64,000 bases of DNA from Massilia eurypsychrophila (GTDB lineage Bacteria > Pseudomonadota > Gammaproteobacteria > Burkholderiales > Burkholderiaceae_D). The stretch lies in the NCBI RefSeq assembly GCF_002760655.1, contig NZ_PDOC01000012.1, forward strand, positions 62,001 through 126,000. Direction: 5' to 3'. Below are positions 29,302 through 42,312 of the stretch, piece by piece. The notes below the pieces were generated by a model. That model had not been told where the DNA came from. It made no database searches and saw nothing but the letters and a program-made list of their open reading frames with translations. The translations under genes were made by a program, and so were the position numbers. The stretch's first letter is position 1. Every line of letters starts with the position of its first letter.

Positions 29302-30432
29302 ATGAAACTTGCTAAAAAAATGATCTCCCTGACCGCAATCGCCGCAGCCGTTCTGGCCAGCCAAGGCGCAATGGCGCAAAGCGACTTCGTCAATCCTGAC
29401 TGGGCAAACAAGGCTGTCTACATCGGTGCAGGCATTGGCCAGTCGCGCGCTTTCGTCGATAACAGCGACATGTTCCGTCGTTTCGGTTCGACCGGCACGA
29501 TCAACTCGTTCACCCAAGACCATAAAGACACCGCCGGCAAGCTGCTGATCGGTAAGCAACTGAGCCGCAACTTCGCCATCGAAGCCGCTTACTACGACTT
29601 GGGCAAGTTCACTTACGCCGCCTCGACCAGCAACGGTGGTTCGATGGTGCGCAACTTCGGCGCCCGTGGCGTGAGCCTGGACCTGGTTGCGATGCTGCCA
29701 ATGTCGGAGCGTTTCTCGGTCTACGGCCGCGTCGGTGGTAACTACTCCCGCGTGGTCGACCAGTTCATCAACAACCGCGGCTACAACGGCGGCGACGATC
29801 GTGCCAAGACGTTCCAGCCTAAAGCTGGTGTCGGCGTCGAATTCAAGTTCACCGAAGCGCTGGCAGTGCGCGGCGAAGTCGAGCGCTATCGCCTGAAGGA
29901 TGGCCTGGAAAACCGTGCTGACGTCAACGTCGCTTCGATCAACCTGGTCTACAAGCTCGGCCGTCCAGCAGCTCGTCCAGTCGTCTACACGCCGCCACCA
30001 GCTGCTGAGCCAATGCCAGCACCGCGCGTCGTCGAAGCACCGGCACCAGCACCGGCGCCAGTAGCCGTGTCGGAAAAGGTTTCGTTCTCGGCTGAGTCGC
30101 TGTTTGACTTCGACAAGTCGATCGTCAAAGCCGACGGCAAGGCAGCACTCGACGGCCTGGTCGCTAACCTGGCTGGCATGAACACCGAAGCCATCGTGAC
30201 CGTCGGCCACACCGACTCGATCGGTACCGATGCTTACAACCAGAAGCTGTCGCTGCGTCGCGCTGAAGCTGTCAAGGCTTACCTGGTGTCGAAAGGCATC
30301 GAAGCTGGCCGCGTCTACGTTGAAGGCAAGGGCGAGTCGCAGCCAGTTGCTGACAACAAGACCGCAGAAGGCCGCGCCAAGAACCGTCGCGTGACGGTTG
30401 AAGTGGTCGGCAGCCGCACCGTCACCAAGTAA
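29302..30432 (+). CDS. OmpA-family outer membrane protein (second of tandem pair)
   Basis: A 376-residue paralogue of the preceding gene: signal peptide ending SQGAMA, an OmpA barrel beginning [19 protein letters not shown], a Pro/Ala linker, and the OmpA C-terminal domain with [12 protein letters not shown] and [16 protein letters not shown]. Codon use is clearly different from the neighbour: many GCT, GTT, GGT and CGT codons, as in very highly expressed genes, in an otherwise GC3-rich window. The start ATG at 29302 fits the signal peptide; upstream codons in the open frame do not. A strong terminator follows the stop. Probably the main OmpA porin. Confidence 0.93.
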   Translation: MKLAKKMISLTAIAAAVLASQGAMAQSDFVNPDWANKAVYIGAGIGQSRAFVDNSDMFRRFGSTGTINSFTQDHKDTAGKLLIGKQLSRNFAIEAAYYDLGKFTYAASTSNGGSMVRNFGARGVSLDLVAMLPMSERFSVYGRVGGNYSRVVDQFINNRGYNGGDDRAKTFQPKAGVGVEFKFTEALAVRGEVERYRLKDGLENRADVNVASINLVYKLGRPAARPVVYTPPPAAEPMPAPRVVEAPAPAPAPVAVSEKVSFSAESLFDFDKSIVKADGKAALDGLVANLAGMNTEAIVTVGHTDSIGTDAYNQKLSLRRAEAVKAYLVSKGIEAGRVYVEGKGESQPVADNKTAEGRAKNRRVTVEVVGSRTVTK

Positions 30433-30450
30433 TCCAGGTTCCTTGCTGTA

Positions 30451-30486
30451 AAAGCCGCCCGGTGTAAGCCGGGCGGCTTTTTTTTG
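30451..30486 (+). terminator. Rho-independent terminator of the ompA-type gene
   Basis: AAAGCCGCCCGG at 30451-30462 pairs perfectly with CCGGGCGGCTTT at 30469-30480, followed by further T residues to about 30486. It lies 18 bases after the stop codon of the highly expressed OmpA gene. On the opposite strand it lies just beyond the transposase stop. Confidence 0.92.
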
Positions 30487-30488
30487 GG

Positions 30489-31439
30489 CTATGTCACCGC
30501 TAAGTCGGGGAACGCGCCGAGCGCCGATCTCAGCAGCATTTCTGGCGAACTGATGCGGTCGGCGTCGATTGCCCAGCGCCAGCCTGGATAATTCGGCAGG
30601 TAGCGGCTCGCCACACCATTGAAGCGGCGCAGCCACTGCTTGAAGCGGCTGTGATACGCGTTCACGTTCTGCACGTGCAGCGCACCGTCGACCCGCCGGC
30701 CGGCCGAATGGTTGACGGCGCGGTGGCTGATGTGCGCGTCGCGCGCAAACGCCGGATAGGCGGGATGGCCGCCGGTGACCAGCAAGATATCGGCCGCGAC
30801 CACGCTCGGCCGGCATCGTTTCAGATGGGCCGGCCGCAGCGGCGCCCGTCCGGTGACGAAGTCGACCGTCCTGCCGGTGCGGTCGCGTGCCACCAGAATG
30901 CAGTCATGCTCGTGCGACAGGCCGCGCCGGCGCGCAGATCCGCCGCGCCGGCGCGGCTGCCGGTCCAGGTGACGCGATCCCTTCTGCGATTCGAGCAAGT
31001 ACGTCTCGTCGGCCTCGGTGATGCCGCCGAGCGGCAAGGTGCGGTCGTGCCTGACGCTGCTGAGGAAGCGATGGCGCCAACGGAAGCTGGTGTTCTTGTG
31101 GACGCCGACGACGGCTGCGGCGCGCCGGATCGTCGTCGATTGCAGCATGCACTCGAGATACGGCAGCAATTTGCTGCGCTGACGCAGGCGCGCCACCGGC
31201 GTGCCGGTCAGCGCATTGAAACTGCGCTTGCAGTCGAGACAGCGGTAGCGCTGCAGATCGTCGACCCGGCCATCGCGGTGCAGCCGCGTCGAGCGGCAGC
31301 GCGGGCAAGCGTGTGCCGCGCCGGCCGAGTCGATCAGGGCCACCGTTTTTTCTTGCTGCAAGCCGCGGTTCAGCGCCTGCGCCAGGTCGGCGCGCTGGCG
31401 CAGCGGCAAGCTGGCAACCTGGTCGATCCTACATTGCAA
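30489..31439 (-). CDS. IS1595-family (ISXO2-like) transposase, probably inactive
   Basis: A 316-residue transposase of the IS1595 family: N-terminal zinc ribbon CPRC and CLDC (near 45-73), an HTH, and the catalytic fold with the first Asp in [12 protein letters not shown]. In active relatives the second Asp lies in a segment like DGAPAY; here it reads VTGGHPAY, so Asp is replaced by Gly. The third region ([14 protein letters not shown]) is intact. No terminal inverted repeats or target duplications were found at its edges, and the only start is a TTG. It is likely a dead or domesticated relic, kept in frame. Placed between the ompA terminator and the UvrA paralogue. Confidence 0.78.
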   Translation of the reverse strand: MQCRIDQVASLPLRQRADLAQALNRGLQQEKTVALIDSAGAAHACPRCRSTRLHRDGRVDDLQRYRCLDCKRSFNALTGTPVARLRQRSKLLPYLECMLQSTTIRRAAAVVGVHKNTSFRWRHRFLSSVRHDRTLPLGGITEADETYLLESQKGSRHLDRQPRRRGGSARRRGLSHEHDCILVARDRTGRTVDFVTGRAPLRPAHLKRCRPSVVAADILLVTGGHPAYPAFARDAHISHRAVNHSAGRRVDGALHVQNVNAYHSRFKQWLRRFNGVASRYLPNYPGWRWAIDADRISSPEMLLRSALGAFPDLAVT

Positions 31440-31522
31440 TCGCCGTCACGGTGTGTGAACGCACGGTTGCAATTTCCCGGCAGAGTTCTAATACGCCATT
31501 GATTGCATAGCGGGGAAACAGG

Positions 31523-34054
31523 ATGGGTAACAAGAACGGCGGGCCGCCGGCAGGCTTCGTGCGGGTGACCGGCGCGCGTGAACACAACCTCAAGAACGTC
31601 AGCGTCGACATTCCGCGCGACGCACTGGTGGTATTTACCGGCGTCTCCGGTTCCGGCAAATCCTCGCTCGCCTTCGGCACGCTGTACGCCGAGGCGCAGC
31701 GGCGCTACCTCGAATCGGTGTCGCCGTATGCGCGCCGCCTGTTTCACCAGATGCCGGTGCCGGAAGTGGACGACATCGTCGGGCTGCCGCCGGCGGTCGC
31801 GCTGCAGCAGCAGCGCGGCTCGCCCACCACCCGTTCGTCCGTCGGCAGCGTCAGTACCTTGTCCAATTCGCTGCGCATGCTGTATTCGCGCGCCGGCGAT
31901 TACCCGGCCACCCAGCCGCTGTTGTACGCCGAATCGTTTTCGCCCAACACGCCGGAAGGCGCCTGCCCGGAGTGCCATGGTCTTGGCCGCGTCTACCAGG
32001 TCACCGAGCAGTCGCTGGTGCCCAACGACTGCCTCACCATCCGCGAGCGCGCCGTCGCCGCTTGGCCGCCGGCCTGGCATGGCCAGAACCTGCGCGACAT
32101 CCTTACCACGCTCGGCTACGACGTCGATACCCCGTGGCGCGACCTGCCCAAGAAAGACCGCGACTGGATCCTCTACACCGACGAGCAGCCGACGGTGCCG
32201 GTGTACGCCGGCTTTACGCCGCAGGAAGTCAAGCAGGCCTTGAAGCGTAAGGAGACCCCGAGCTACCAGGGCACCTTTACGGGCGCGCGCAAATACGTGC
32301 TGCAGACGTTCGCCAACACCGAGAGCGCGTCGATGAAAAAGCGCGTGGCGCGTTACATGGTCAGCGCCGACTGCCCGCAGTGCGAAGGCAAACGGTTGCG
32401 GCGCGAATCGCTGTCGGTCAAATTTTCCGGCTACGACATCGCCGACATTTCGCACCTGCCGCTCGAACGGCTCGCGCAGATCCTGACCCCGTTCGCCGAC
32501 GGCAGCGCCCCGCGCAACGCGCAAGACGCGGCGCGCCATCCCGAAAAAATCATCGTCACCCAGCGCATCGCCGAAGACGTGGTGGCGCGCCTGAAGGTGC
32601 TGCTCGACCTGGGACTCGGCTATCTCGCGCTCGAGCGCAGCACGCCGACGCTGTCGCCGGGCGAACTGCAGCGCCTGCGCCTGGCCACCCAGGTGAGGTC
32701 GAGCCTGTTCGGCGTCGTGTATGTGCTCGACGAGCCGTCCGCCGGCCTGCACCCGGCCGACACCGAGGCGCTGCTGACCGCGCTGGCGCAACTCAAAGCT
32801 GCCGGCAATTCGCTGTTCGTCGTCGAACACGCGCTCGACGTCATCCGCCACGCCGACTGGATCGTCGACGTCGGCCCGGCCGCCGGCGAGCAGGGCGGCC
32901 ACGTGCTCTACAGCGGCCCGCCGGCCGGCCTGCAGCATGTCGAGGCGTCCCATACGCGGCGCTTCCTGTTTACCACCGAAAAGCCGCCGCACCGCCAGCC
33001 GCGCGTCGCCGCCGACTGGCTCACGCTCGAAGGCGTCACCCGCAACAACCTGCAAGGCCTGTTGGTCGACTTCCCGCTCGGCGTGCTCACCGGCGTGACC
33101 GGCGTATCCGGCTCGGGCAAATCGACGCTGGTCAGCCAGGTGCTCGTCGAACTGGTCGCGGCCGCGCTCGGGCATCCGCTGGAAGCGGAAACGGAAGAGG
33201 GCGACGAACTCGAGACCGGCGCCAAAACCGCGGCGCTTGAAGGGCGCATCGTGCGCGGCCTGACCGGCATCAAGCGGCTGGTGCGGGTCGACCAGAAGCC
33301 GATCGGGCGCACCCCGCGCTCCAACCTGGCCACCTACACCGGCCTGTTCGACCATGTGCGCAAGCTGTTCGCCGCCACCAAAATGGCGCGTGCGCGCCGC
33401 TACGACGCCGGCCGCTTTTCGTTTAACGTCGCCAAGGGCCGCTGCGAGCACTGCGACGGCGAAGGCTTCGTCATGGTCGAGCTGCTGTTCTTGCCGAGTG
33501 TGTACGCGCCGTGCCCGACCTGCGAGGGCGCGCGCTACAACGCCAAGACGCTCGAGGTGCGCTACCAGGACAAGAACATCGCCGAGGTGCTGGCGCTGAC
33601 GGTGGACGCCGCCGCCGAATTTTTCGCCGGCGAGGCGCAGGTGGCGCGCTCGCTCGACATGCTGCGTGAAGTGGGCCTGGGTTACCTGCGCCTGGGCCAG
33701 CCAGCCACCGAGCTGTCGGGCGGCGAGGCGCAGCGCATCAAGCTGGCCACCGAGCTGCAGCGCGCCGCGCGCGGCAACATGCTGTACGTGCTGGACGAAC
33801 CGACTACCGGCCTGCATCCGGCCGACGTCGAAAAACTCATCGTCCAGCTCGACCGGCTGGTCGAAGCGGGCAACACCGTCATCGTGGTCGAACACACGAT
33901 GCGCGTGGTCGCCGCCTGCGACTGGGTAATCGACATCGGCCCGCACGCCGGCGAAGCGGGCGGCACGATCGTCGCCGCCGGCCCGCCGCGCGAGGTGGCC
34001 AGGGTCAAGGCCAGCCGGACCGCGCCGTACCTGGCGCGCTATTTCGCCCATTGA
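31523..34054 (+). CDS. UvrA-family ATPase (UvrA paralogue, short form)
   Basis: A tandem ABC ATPase of 843 residues, about 100 shorter than housekeeping UvrA (940). The two Walker A loops (GVSGSGKSS near residue 42 and GVSGSGKST near 530), both signature motifs (LSPGELQRL and LSGGEAQRI) and Walker B segments are present. UvrA-type zinc modules are [24 protein letters not shown] and CPTCEGA. In signature I LSPGELQ replaces the usual LSGGE. Paralogues of this class (UvrA2-like) occur beside normal UvrA and can act in damage tolerance or drug resistance without UvrB. A GGGGAAACAGG stretch precedes ATG. Monocistronic. Confidence 0.85.
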   Translation: MGNKNGGPPAGFVRVTGAREHNLKNVSVDIPRDALVVFTGVSGSGKSSLAFGTLYAEAQRRYLESVSPYARRLFHQMPVPEVDDIVGLPPAVALQQQRGSPTTRSSVGSVSTLSNSLRMLYSRAGDYPATQPLLYAESFSPNTPEGACPECHGLGRVYQVTEQSLVPNDCLTIRERAVAAWPPAWHGQNLRDILTTLGYDVDTPWRDLPKKDRDWILYTDEQPTVPVYAGFTPQEVKQALKRKETPSYQGTFTGARKYVLQTFANTESASMKKRVARYMVSADCPQCEGKRLRRESLSVKFSGYDIADISHLPLERLAQILTPFADGSAPRNAQDAARHPEKIIVTQRIAEDVVARLKVLLDLGLGYLALERSTPTLSPGELQRLRLATQVRSSLFGVVYVLDEPSAGLHPADTEALLTALAQLKAAGNSLFVVEHALDVIRHADWIVDVGPAAGEQGGHVLYSGPPAGLQHVEASHTRRFLFTTEKPPHRQPRVAADWLTLEGVTRNNLQGLLVDFPLGVLTGVTGVSGSGKSTLVSQVLVELVAAALGHPLEAETEEGDELETGAKTAALEGRIVRGLTGIKRLVRVDQKPIGRTPRSNLATYTGLFDHVRKLFAATKMARARRYDAGRFSFNVAKGRCEHCDGEGFVMVELLFLPSVYAPCPTCEGARYNAKTLEVRYQDKNIAEVLALTVDAAAEFFAGEAQVARSLDMLREVGLGYLRLGQPATELSGGEAQRIKLATELQRAARGNMLYVLDEPTTGLHPADVEKLIVQLDRLVEAGNTVIVVEHTMRVVAACDWVIDIGPHAGEAGGTIVAAGPPREVARVKASRTAPYLARYFAH

Positions 34055-34162
34055 CGCCGTCGTCGCTGTTGCCGTACGCAAACGATTGCCGCAGCATCGC
34101 TGCCGCTGCGCTTCTTTGTTAAACTAGCGACCATTCTGATAACCCAGCAGGTATGACGGCAC

Positions 34163-37602
<3,440 letters not shown>

Positions 37603-37606
<4 letters not shown>

Positions 37607-38442
37607 CGCATTCGAACCCTCAGCTGCCCGCCATCGACATCGAATTGCGCATGTTGATCGAGGCCGTCTACCTGCAGTACAACTACGACTTCCGCGATTA
37701 CACCGGGGCGTCGCAGAAGCGCCGCGTGCTGCACGCGCTGAGCGAGATGGGCTGCGATTCCATCTCGGCGCTGCAAGCGCGCGTGATGCACGACCCGGCC
37801 GCATTCTCGCAGCTGCTGCAGTACCTGACCATTCCCGTCACCGAGATGTTCCGCGACCCGTCGTTTTACGCCGCGCTGCGCGAGCACGTGGTGCCGGTGC
37901 TGCGCACCTACCCGTCGCTGAAGATCTGGATCGCCGGCTGCAGTACCGGCCAGGAAGTCTATTCGATGGCCATCATGCTGCGCGAGGAAGGCCTGCTCGA
38001 GCGCGCGATCGTCTACGCCACCGACATCAACCCGCAGTCGCTCGAGGCGGCCAGGCGCGGCGTGTTCCCGCTCGATCAGATGCGGCTGTACACCGAAAAC
38101 TATCAGGCCGCCGGCGGCAAGCGCGCGTTCTCCGACTATTACACCGCGGCCTACGGCGGCGCGCTGTTCGACAAGACCTTGATGGACAACGTCACTTTCG
38201 CCGACCACAGCCTGTCGACCGACAGCGTGTTCGCCGAGACCCACCTGGTCAGCTGCCGCAACGTCATGATCTACTTTAACAAGCGCCTGCAGGACCGCGT
38301 GTTCGGCCTGTTCCACGAGTCGCTGTGCCACCGCGGCTTCCTCGCCCTTGGCAGCAAGGAGAGCATCGAGTTTTCCGCCTTTGGCGCGCGCTTCGAGCCG
38401 GTCGCCAAGCGTGACCGCGTGTACCGGAAGTTGGCGCCATGA
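37603..38442 (+). CDS. CheR-family methyltransferase
   Basis: A 279-residue SAM-dependent methyltransferase of the CheR family, which methylates glutamates on chemoreceptors or, in such operons, on the coiled-coil of the kinase. N-terminal helical domain (YNYDFRDYTGASQKRR), substrate motif TIPVTEMFRDP, SAM-binding IAGCSTGQEVYSMAI near residue 110, and SCRNVMIYF. The start is a TTG at 37603 in TTGA, overlapping the kinase stop. It overlaps cheB by 4 bases. Not a chemotaxis-cluster copy, so gene symbol is withheld. Confidence 0.92.
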
Positions 38443-39047
38443 GCACGCCCGACTGGTTCACGCCGGCGCTGGCCGCGCGCGACTGGCAGGCGATCATCGT
38501 CGCCGGTTCGGCCGGCGGCGTCGACGCCTTGCTGCAGCTGTTGCCCGGCTTGCCCTCGCCGTTGGGCGCGCCGGTGATCTGCATGCTGCACCTGCCGGCC
38601 AATCGCGACAGCCGCCTGGCCGAACTGTTTGGCGCGCGCCTGGCCGTGCCGGTGGTGGAGGCGGCCGACAAGCAGCCGGTCGAGCCGGGCGCGGTCTACT
38701 TCGCCGGCGCCGGCTACCACCTGTCGGTCGAGCAGGATCGCACCTTTTCGCTCAGCTGTGAGGCGCCGGTGCATTTCGCCCGTCCCGCCATCGACGTGCT
38801 GCTCAATTCCGCCGCCGACGTGTACGGCGCCGGCCTGGCCGCTATCCTGCTGACCGGCGCCAACCACGACGGCGCCGACGGCATGGCCCAGGTCCACGCG
38901 CGCGGCGGCCTGACCGTGGTGCAGGACCCGGCCGAGGCGCAAGTGGCGACGATGCCGCAGCGCGCCATCGACCTCGATGCGCCCGACCTGGTGCTGTCGC
39001 TGGCCGCCATCCGTCAATTACTGCAGTTGTTGGGAGAGAAAAAATGA
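38439..39047 (+). CDS. Standalone CheB-type methylesterase
   Basis: A 202-residue CheB catalytic domain without its receiver. The catalytic triad can be seen as Ser24 (GSAGG), His51 (MLHLPAN) and Asp144 (NHDGADGM). It removes methyl groups from glutamyl esters, opposing the neighbouring CheR. The lack of an attached receiver suggests regulation through the multi-receiver kinase encoded in the same operon (inference). Start ATG at 38439 overlaps the cheR stop; stop overlaps the next start. Confidence 0.92.
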   Translation: MSTPDWFTPALAARDWQAIIVAGSAGGVDALLQLLPGLPSPLGAPVICMLHLPANRDSRLAELFGARLAVPVVEAADKQPVEPGAVYFAGAGYHLSVEQDRTFSLSCEAPVHFARPAIDVLLNSAADVYGAGLAAILLTGANHDGADGMAQVHARGGLTVVQDPAEAQVATMPQRAIDLDAPDLVLSLAAIRQLLQLLGEKK

Positions 39048-40246
39048 CGTCCCAGGTACTGAGCAAAGTGCTGATCGTCGACGACCTGGCAGACAACCTG
39101 CAGGCGCTCGACGCCCTGATCCGCCACGAGCAGCGCATCGTGTTCCATGCCGCTTCCGGCGAACAGGCGCTGCAGCTGCTGCTCGAACACGAGTTCGCGC
39201 TTGCCATCCTCGACGTCCAGATGCCGGGCATGGACGGTTTCGAGCTGGCCGAACTGATGCGCGGCACCGAGCGCACCCGCCACATCCCGATTGTATTTAC
39301 CAGCGCCGCCGGGCGCGAACTCAACTACGCCTTCAAGGGTTACGAAACCGGCGCCGTCGACTTCCTCTACAAGCCGCTCGACAGCGACGCCGTGCGCAGC
39401 AAGGTCAACGTGTTCGTCGCGCTCGACCAGCAGCGCCACGAAAGCCGGCGCCAGGTCGCCCAGCTCGAGCAAAGCCGCCAGGAACAGCAGCAGCTGCTGG
39501 AAGAACTGCACATCACGCAAGCGGAGCTGCAACGCTCGCTGCGCATGCGCGACGACTTCATGTCGCTTGTGGCGCACGAGTTGCGCACGCCGCTCAACAC
39601 GCTGTTCCTGGAAAGCCAGATGCGCATCCTGCAGCTGCAAAGGGGGAATTTCGAAGCGCTCGGCCCGGACCGGCTGCCGTCGATGGTGGCGCGCGACCAG
39701 CGCCAGATCCAGTCGATGATCCGGCTGATCGACGACATGCTCGATGTCTCGCGCATCCGCAGCGGCAGCCTGTCGATCCGGCCGACGCCGATTGAATTGA
39801 TGGCGTTACTCGAGCGCGTCGCCAGCGACCTGGCGCTGCAGGCCAGCGGCTACGGCAGCTGCCTGCGGCTGCATGACCATCCGCCGGTCGCAGGCTGCTG
39901 GGACGAGTCGCGCATCGAACAGGTGGTGATCAATCTGCTGACTAACGCATTGCGCTACGGCGGCGGTACGCCGGTCGACATTATCGTCACGGCGGCGGAA
40001 CGTGAGGTACGTATTGACGTGACCGACGGCGGCATCGGCATCGCGCCGGCTGATCAGCAGCGCATCTTCGAGCCGTTCGAGCGGGCCGCGGCGAATGGCG
40101 AAGTAAAAGGCCTGGGACTCGGGCTGGCGATTTCGCGGCAGCTGGCAGAAGCGCACGACGGTCGCTTGTTCGTCGCCAGCGACGGCAAGCAGGGCTCGAC
40201 GTTTTCGTTAGTGTTGCCAATAGGTAAAGTGGTCGGGCAAGCGTAA
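39044..40246 (+). CDS. Receiver-histidine kinase (REC-HisKA-HATPase)
   Basis: A 400-residue soluble protein. A receiver domain at 8-125 has Asp57 (ILDVQMPGMDG); a coiled coil at 130-165 is followed by HisKA with AHELRTPLN near residue 180, and a full HATPase domain (NLLTNALRYGG, DGGIGIA, GLGLGLAIS). The order REC-HK is typical of proteins that receive phosphate from a hybrid kinase and signal on. Its ATG at 39044 overlaps the cheB stop. Last gene of the four-gene operon starting at 34163. No output regulator follows, so the targets are unknown. Confidence 0.92.
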   Translation: MTSQVLSKVLIVDDLADNLQALDALIRHEQRIVFHAASGEQALQLLLEHEFALAILDVQMPGMDGFELAELMRGTERTRHIPIVFTSAAGRELNYAFKGYETGAVDFLYKPLDSDAVRSKVNVFVALDQQRHESRRQVAQLEQSRQEQQQLLEELHITQAELQRSLRMRDDFMSLVAHELRTPLNTLFLESQMRILQLQRGNFEALGPDRLPSMVARDQRQIQSMIRLIDDMLDVSRIRSGSLSIRPTPIELMALLERVASDLALQASGYGSCLRLHDHPPVAGCWDESRIEQVVINLLTNALRYGGGTPVDIIVTAAEREVRIDVTDGGIGIAPADQQRIFEPFERAAANGEVKGLGLGLAISRQLAEAHDGRLFVASDGKQGSTFSLVLPIGKVVGQA

Positions 40247-40266
40247 ATACGAGGGCAAACCGCGTG

Positions 40267-40383
40267 TTAATGGATAAACAGGGCGGTGCTGCGCAGCAAG
40301 TCGGTGGTGCAGACGACGTAGGCGGAAACGCCGGCGATGGCCATTTGGATCGTGGTCCAGGTGACTGCGATTTTGCTCATCAT
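40267..40383 (-). CDS. Small membrane peptide, 38 aa, unknown
   Basis: A short gene seen by reading the minus strand of an otherwise empty 350-base gap. From the ATG at 40383 it reads MMSKIAVTWTTIQMAIAGVS and continues AYVVCTTDLLRSTALFIH to the stop at 40267-40269. It has a strong ribosome site (AGGAGAG) about 7 bases upstream. The middle forms one hydrophobic helix, so it is probably a single-span membrane peptide. Start may be the second ATG. Family unknown. The rest of the gap (40270-40599 on the plus strand) shows no gene. Confidence 0.5.
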   Translation of the reverse strand: MMSKIAVTWTTIQMAIAGVSAYVVCTTDLLRSTALFIH

Positions 40384-40599
40384 GATGTCTCTCCTGAAAA
40401 TTCGTTAGTGGTGTGTTCGGTATGACTACATCTTATGTTCTGCCGAGCACGCTTGGCATCGGCCAAGCGTCCGCCAACTTGTAGGACAAGCGCTAAGCGA
40501 CTTGTATGACGGGACACGGCTGGGGTAGGGAGCACTTCCTACGCCGCGTGTAGGCTGCGTCCTATGGAAATTTTATAACGTGCGTAATACAGTTGATTT

Positions 40600-42303
40600 A
40601 TGACTAAACATGACCCCCAACTGATGCATCAAGGCTTGCGCGCCGTGCGCCGCAATACCATCACCAAACTGCTGCGAAACGTCTTTGGCGTCGAACGCCT
40701 GCGTGACGGCCAGCAGCGCGTCATTGACAGCGTTCTCGACGGAAAGGACACGCTGGCAATCATGCCTACCGGTAGCGGCAAATCGCTGTGCTACCAGATT
40801 CCCGCCAAGATGCTCAAAGGCACCACCGTGGTCGTCTCGCCACTCATTTCGCTGATGAAGGACCAGCTCGAAAAGCTCGAATCGATGGGTATCCGCGCCG
40901 CTCAGCTCAACAGCACGCTGTCGGCAGCGGAAGAGGCCGCCGCGCTCGATGGCATCCGCGATGGCGCCCACGAGATCGTCTTCTGCACCCCCGAGCGCCT
41001 GACCCAGCCCGACTTCGTCGCCGTGCTGCGCGCCATCGACATCGCCCTGGTGGTCATCGACGAAGCGCACTGCATCTCGCACTGGGGCCATGACTTCCGT
41101 CCGGCCTACCTTGAAATGGCCGCGTCGATCCAGGCGCTTGGCCGCCCGCCGGTGCTGGCGCTGACCGCCACCGCCACCGACGACGTGATCGAAGACATCG
41201 GCAAGCAGCTCAGCCGGCCCCGCATGAATGTCGTCAATACGGGCATCTATCGCCAGAACCTGCATTACAACGTGGTCCAGGTGGTCAATGCGCGCGAGAA
41301 GGTCGGCGCCGCGCTGCGCATCGTGCGCGACTCGAACGGCTTCGGCATCATCTACGCGGCCACCGTCAAGGCGGCCGAGGAGATGCACGAGGCGCTGCTG
41401 GAGGCCGGCGAAAGCGCCGCCATCTATCATGGCAAGCTGACGGCGCGCGAGCGCAAGGAAAACCAGGACCTGTTCATGGCCGGCGAACGCCGCGTGATGG
41501 TCGCCACCAACGCCTTCGGCATGGGCATCGACAAGCCGGACACCCGCTTCGTCATCCACCTGCAGGTGCCGGCCAATCTGGAGGCCTATTACCAGGAGTC
41601 GGGCCGCGCCGGCCGCGATGGCCAAGACGCCTGGTGCACGCTGCTGTTCCTGCAGGACGACAAGCGCGTCCAGCAGTTCTTCCTCGTCAAGCACTACCCG
41701 ACAGCGAATGACCTGAAGGCGGTGTACGACGTGGTGGTCGGCCTGATGGGCGACCAGCCGGTCACCTTCGACCGCATCGACGCGGCCGTCGAGGAGATCG
41801 CGTCCAGCAAGCTCAAGATCTGCCTCAAGCTGCTCAAGGACGGCGCCCTGCTGCGCCAGAACCGCGCGCTCGCCTACGTGCGCGCCAGGGCCGAGCCGAG
41901 CGGGGCGCTCTTTAGCGAACTGGCGCAGATCTACGAGACCAAGCAGGAGCGCGACCGCGAGGCGCTCGAACAGATGGTGTCGTACGCGGTCAGTGGCTTT
42001 TGCCGCTGGAAGGTGCTGCTCGATTACTTTGGCGACGACGTGCCCGGCTTCGAGAAGTGCTGCCGCTGCGATAACTGCATCAGTCCGCCGGCCGCGCTGG
42101 AGCTGCCCGAGATCCGCGACGACGAATTCGACCGCGAGGTCGAGGCGCCGACGCCGCCGCCGCTGTTCGAGATCGGCGCCAGCGTCCGGGTACCGAAGTA
42201 TGACGTCGGCGTGGTGCAGGCCGTGGCGGGCGAAGAAATCACCATCGAATTTCCCGACCAGAGCACCCGCACGTTCATGGCCGAATTCGTGGCCCCGGCC
42301 TGA
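40600..42303 (+). CDS. recQ: RecQ-type ATP-dependent DNA helicase
   Basis: A 567-residue RecQ-family helicase. Motif 0 (GVERLRDGQQRVI), Walker A (MPTGSGKSLCYQ) and the DEAH box (VVIDEAHCISHWGHDFRP) are intact, as are the helicase C motifs (AFGMGIDKPDTRFVIH; QESGRAGRDG). A zinc-binding region CRW, CCRCDNC follows. There is no HRDC domain; the C-terminal tail is short with DPxP-like acid patches. It is 9 bases upstream of the exonuclease gene of the repair cluster and very probably cotranscribed with it. Whether the main RecQ lies elsewhere cannot be known here. Confidence 0.92.
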   Translation: MTKHDPQLMHQGLRAVRRNTITKLLRNVFGVERLRDGQQRVIDSVLDGKDTLAIMPTGSGKSLCYQIPAKMLKGTTVVVSPLISLMKDQLEKLESMGIRAAQLNSTLSAAEEAAALDGIRDGAHEIVFCTPERLTQPDFVAVLRAIDIALVVIDEAHCISHWGHDFRPAYLEMAASIQALGRPPVLALTATATDDVIEDIGKQLSRPRMNVVNTGIYRQNLHYNVVQVVNAREKVGAALRIVRDSNGFGIIYAATVKAAEEMHEALLEAGESAAIYHGKLTARERKENQDLFMAGERRVMVATNAFGMGIDKPDTRFVIHLQVPANLEAYYQESGRAGRDGQDAWCTLLFLQDDKRVQQFFLVKHYPTANDLKAVYDVVVGLMGDQPVTFDRIDAAVEEIASSKLKICLKLLKDGALLRQNRALAYVRARAEPSGALFSELAQIYETKQERDREALEQMVSYAVSGFCRWKVLLDYFGDDVPGFEKCCRCDNCISPPAALELPEIRDDEFDREVEAPTPPPLFEIGASVRVPKYDVGVVQAVAGEEITIEFPDQSTRTFMAEFVAPA

Positions 42304-42312
42304 GGGGGCCGC

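Noticed and set aside
30440-31520. Terminal inverted repeats and target duplication of an insertion sequence
   Set aside because: Sequence flanking both ends of the transposase gene was compared by eye and no matching inverted ends were found; the nearest hairpin is the ompA terminator.
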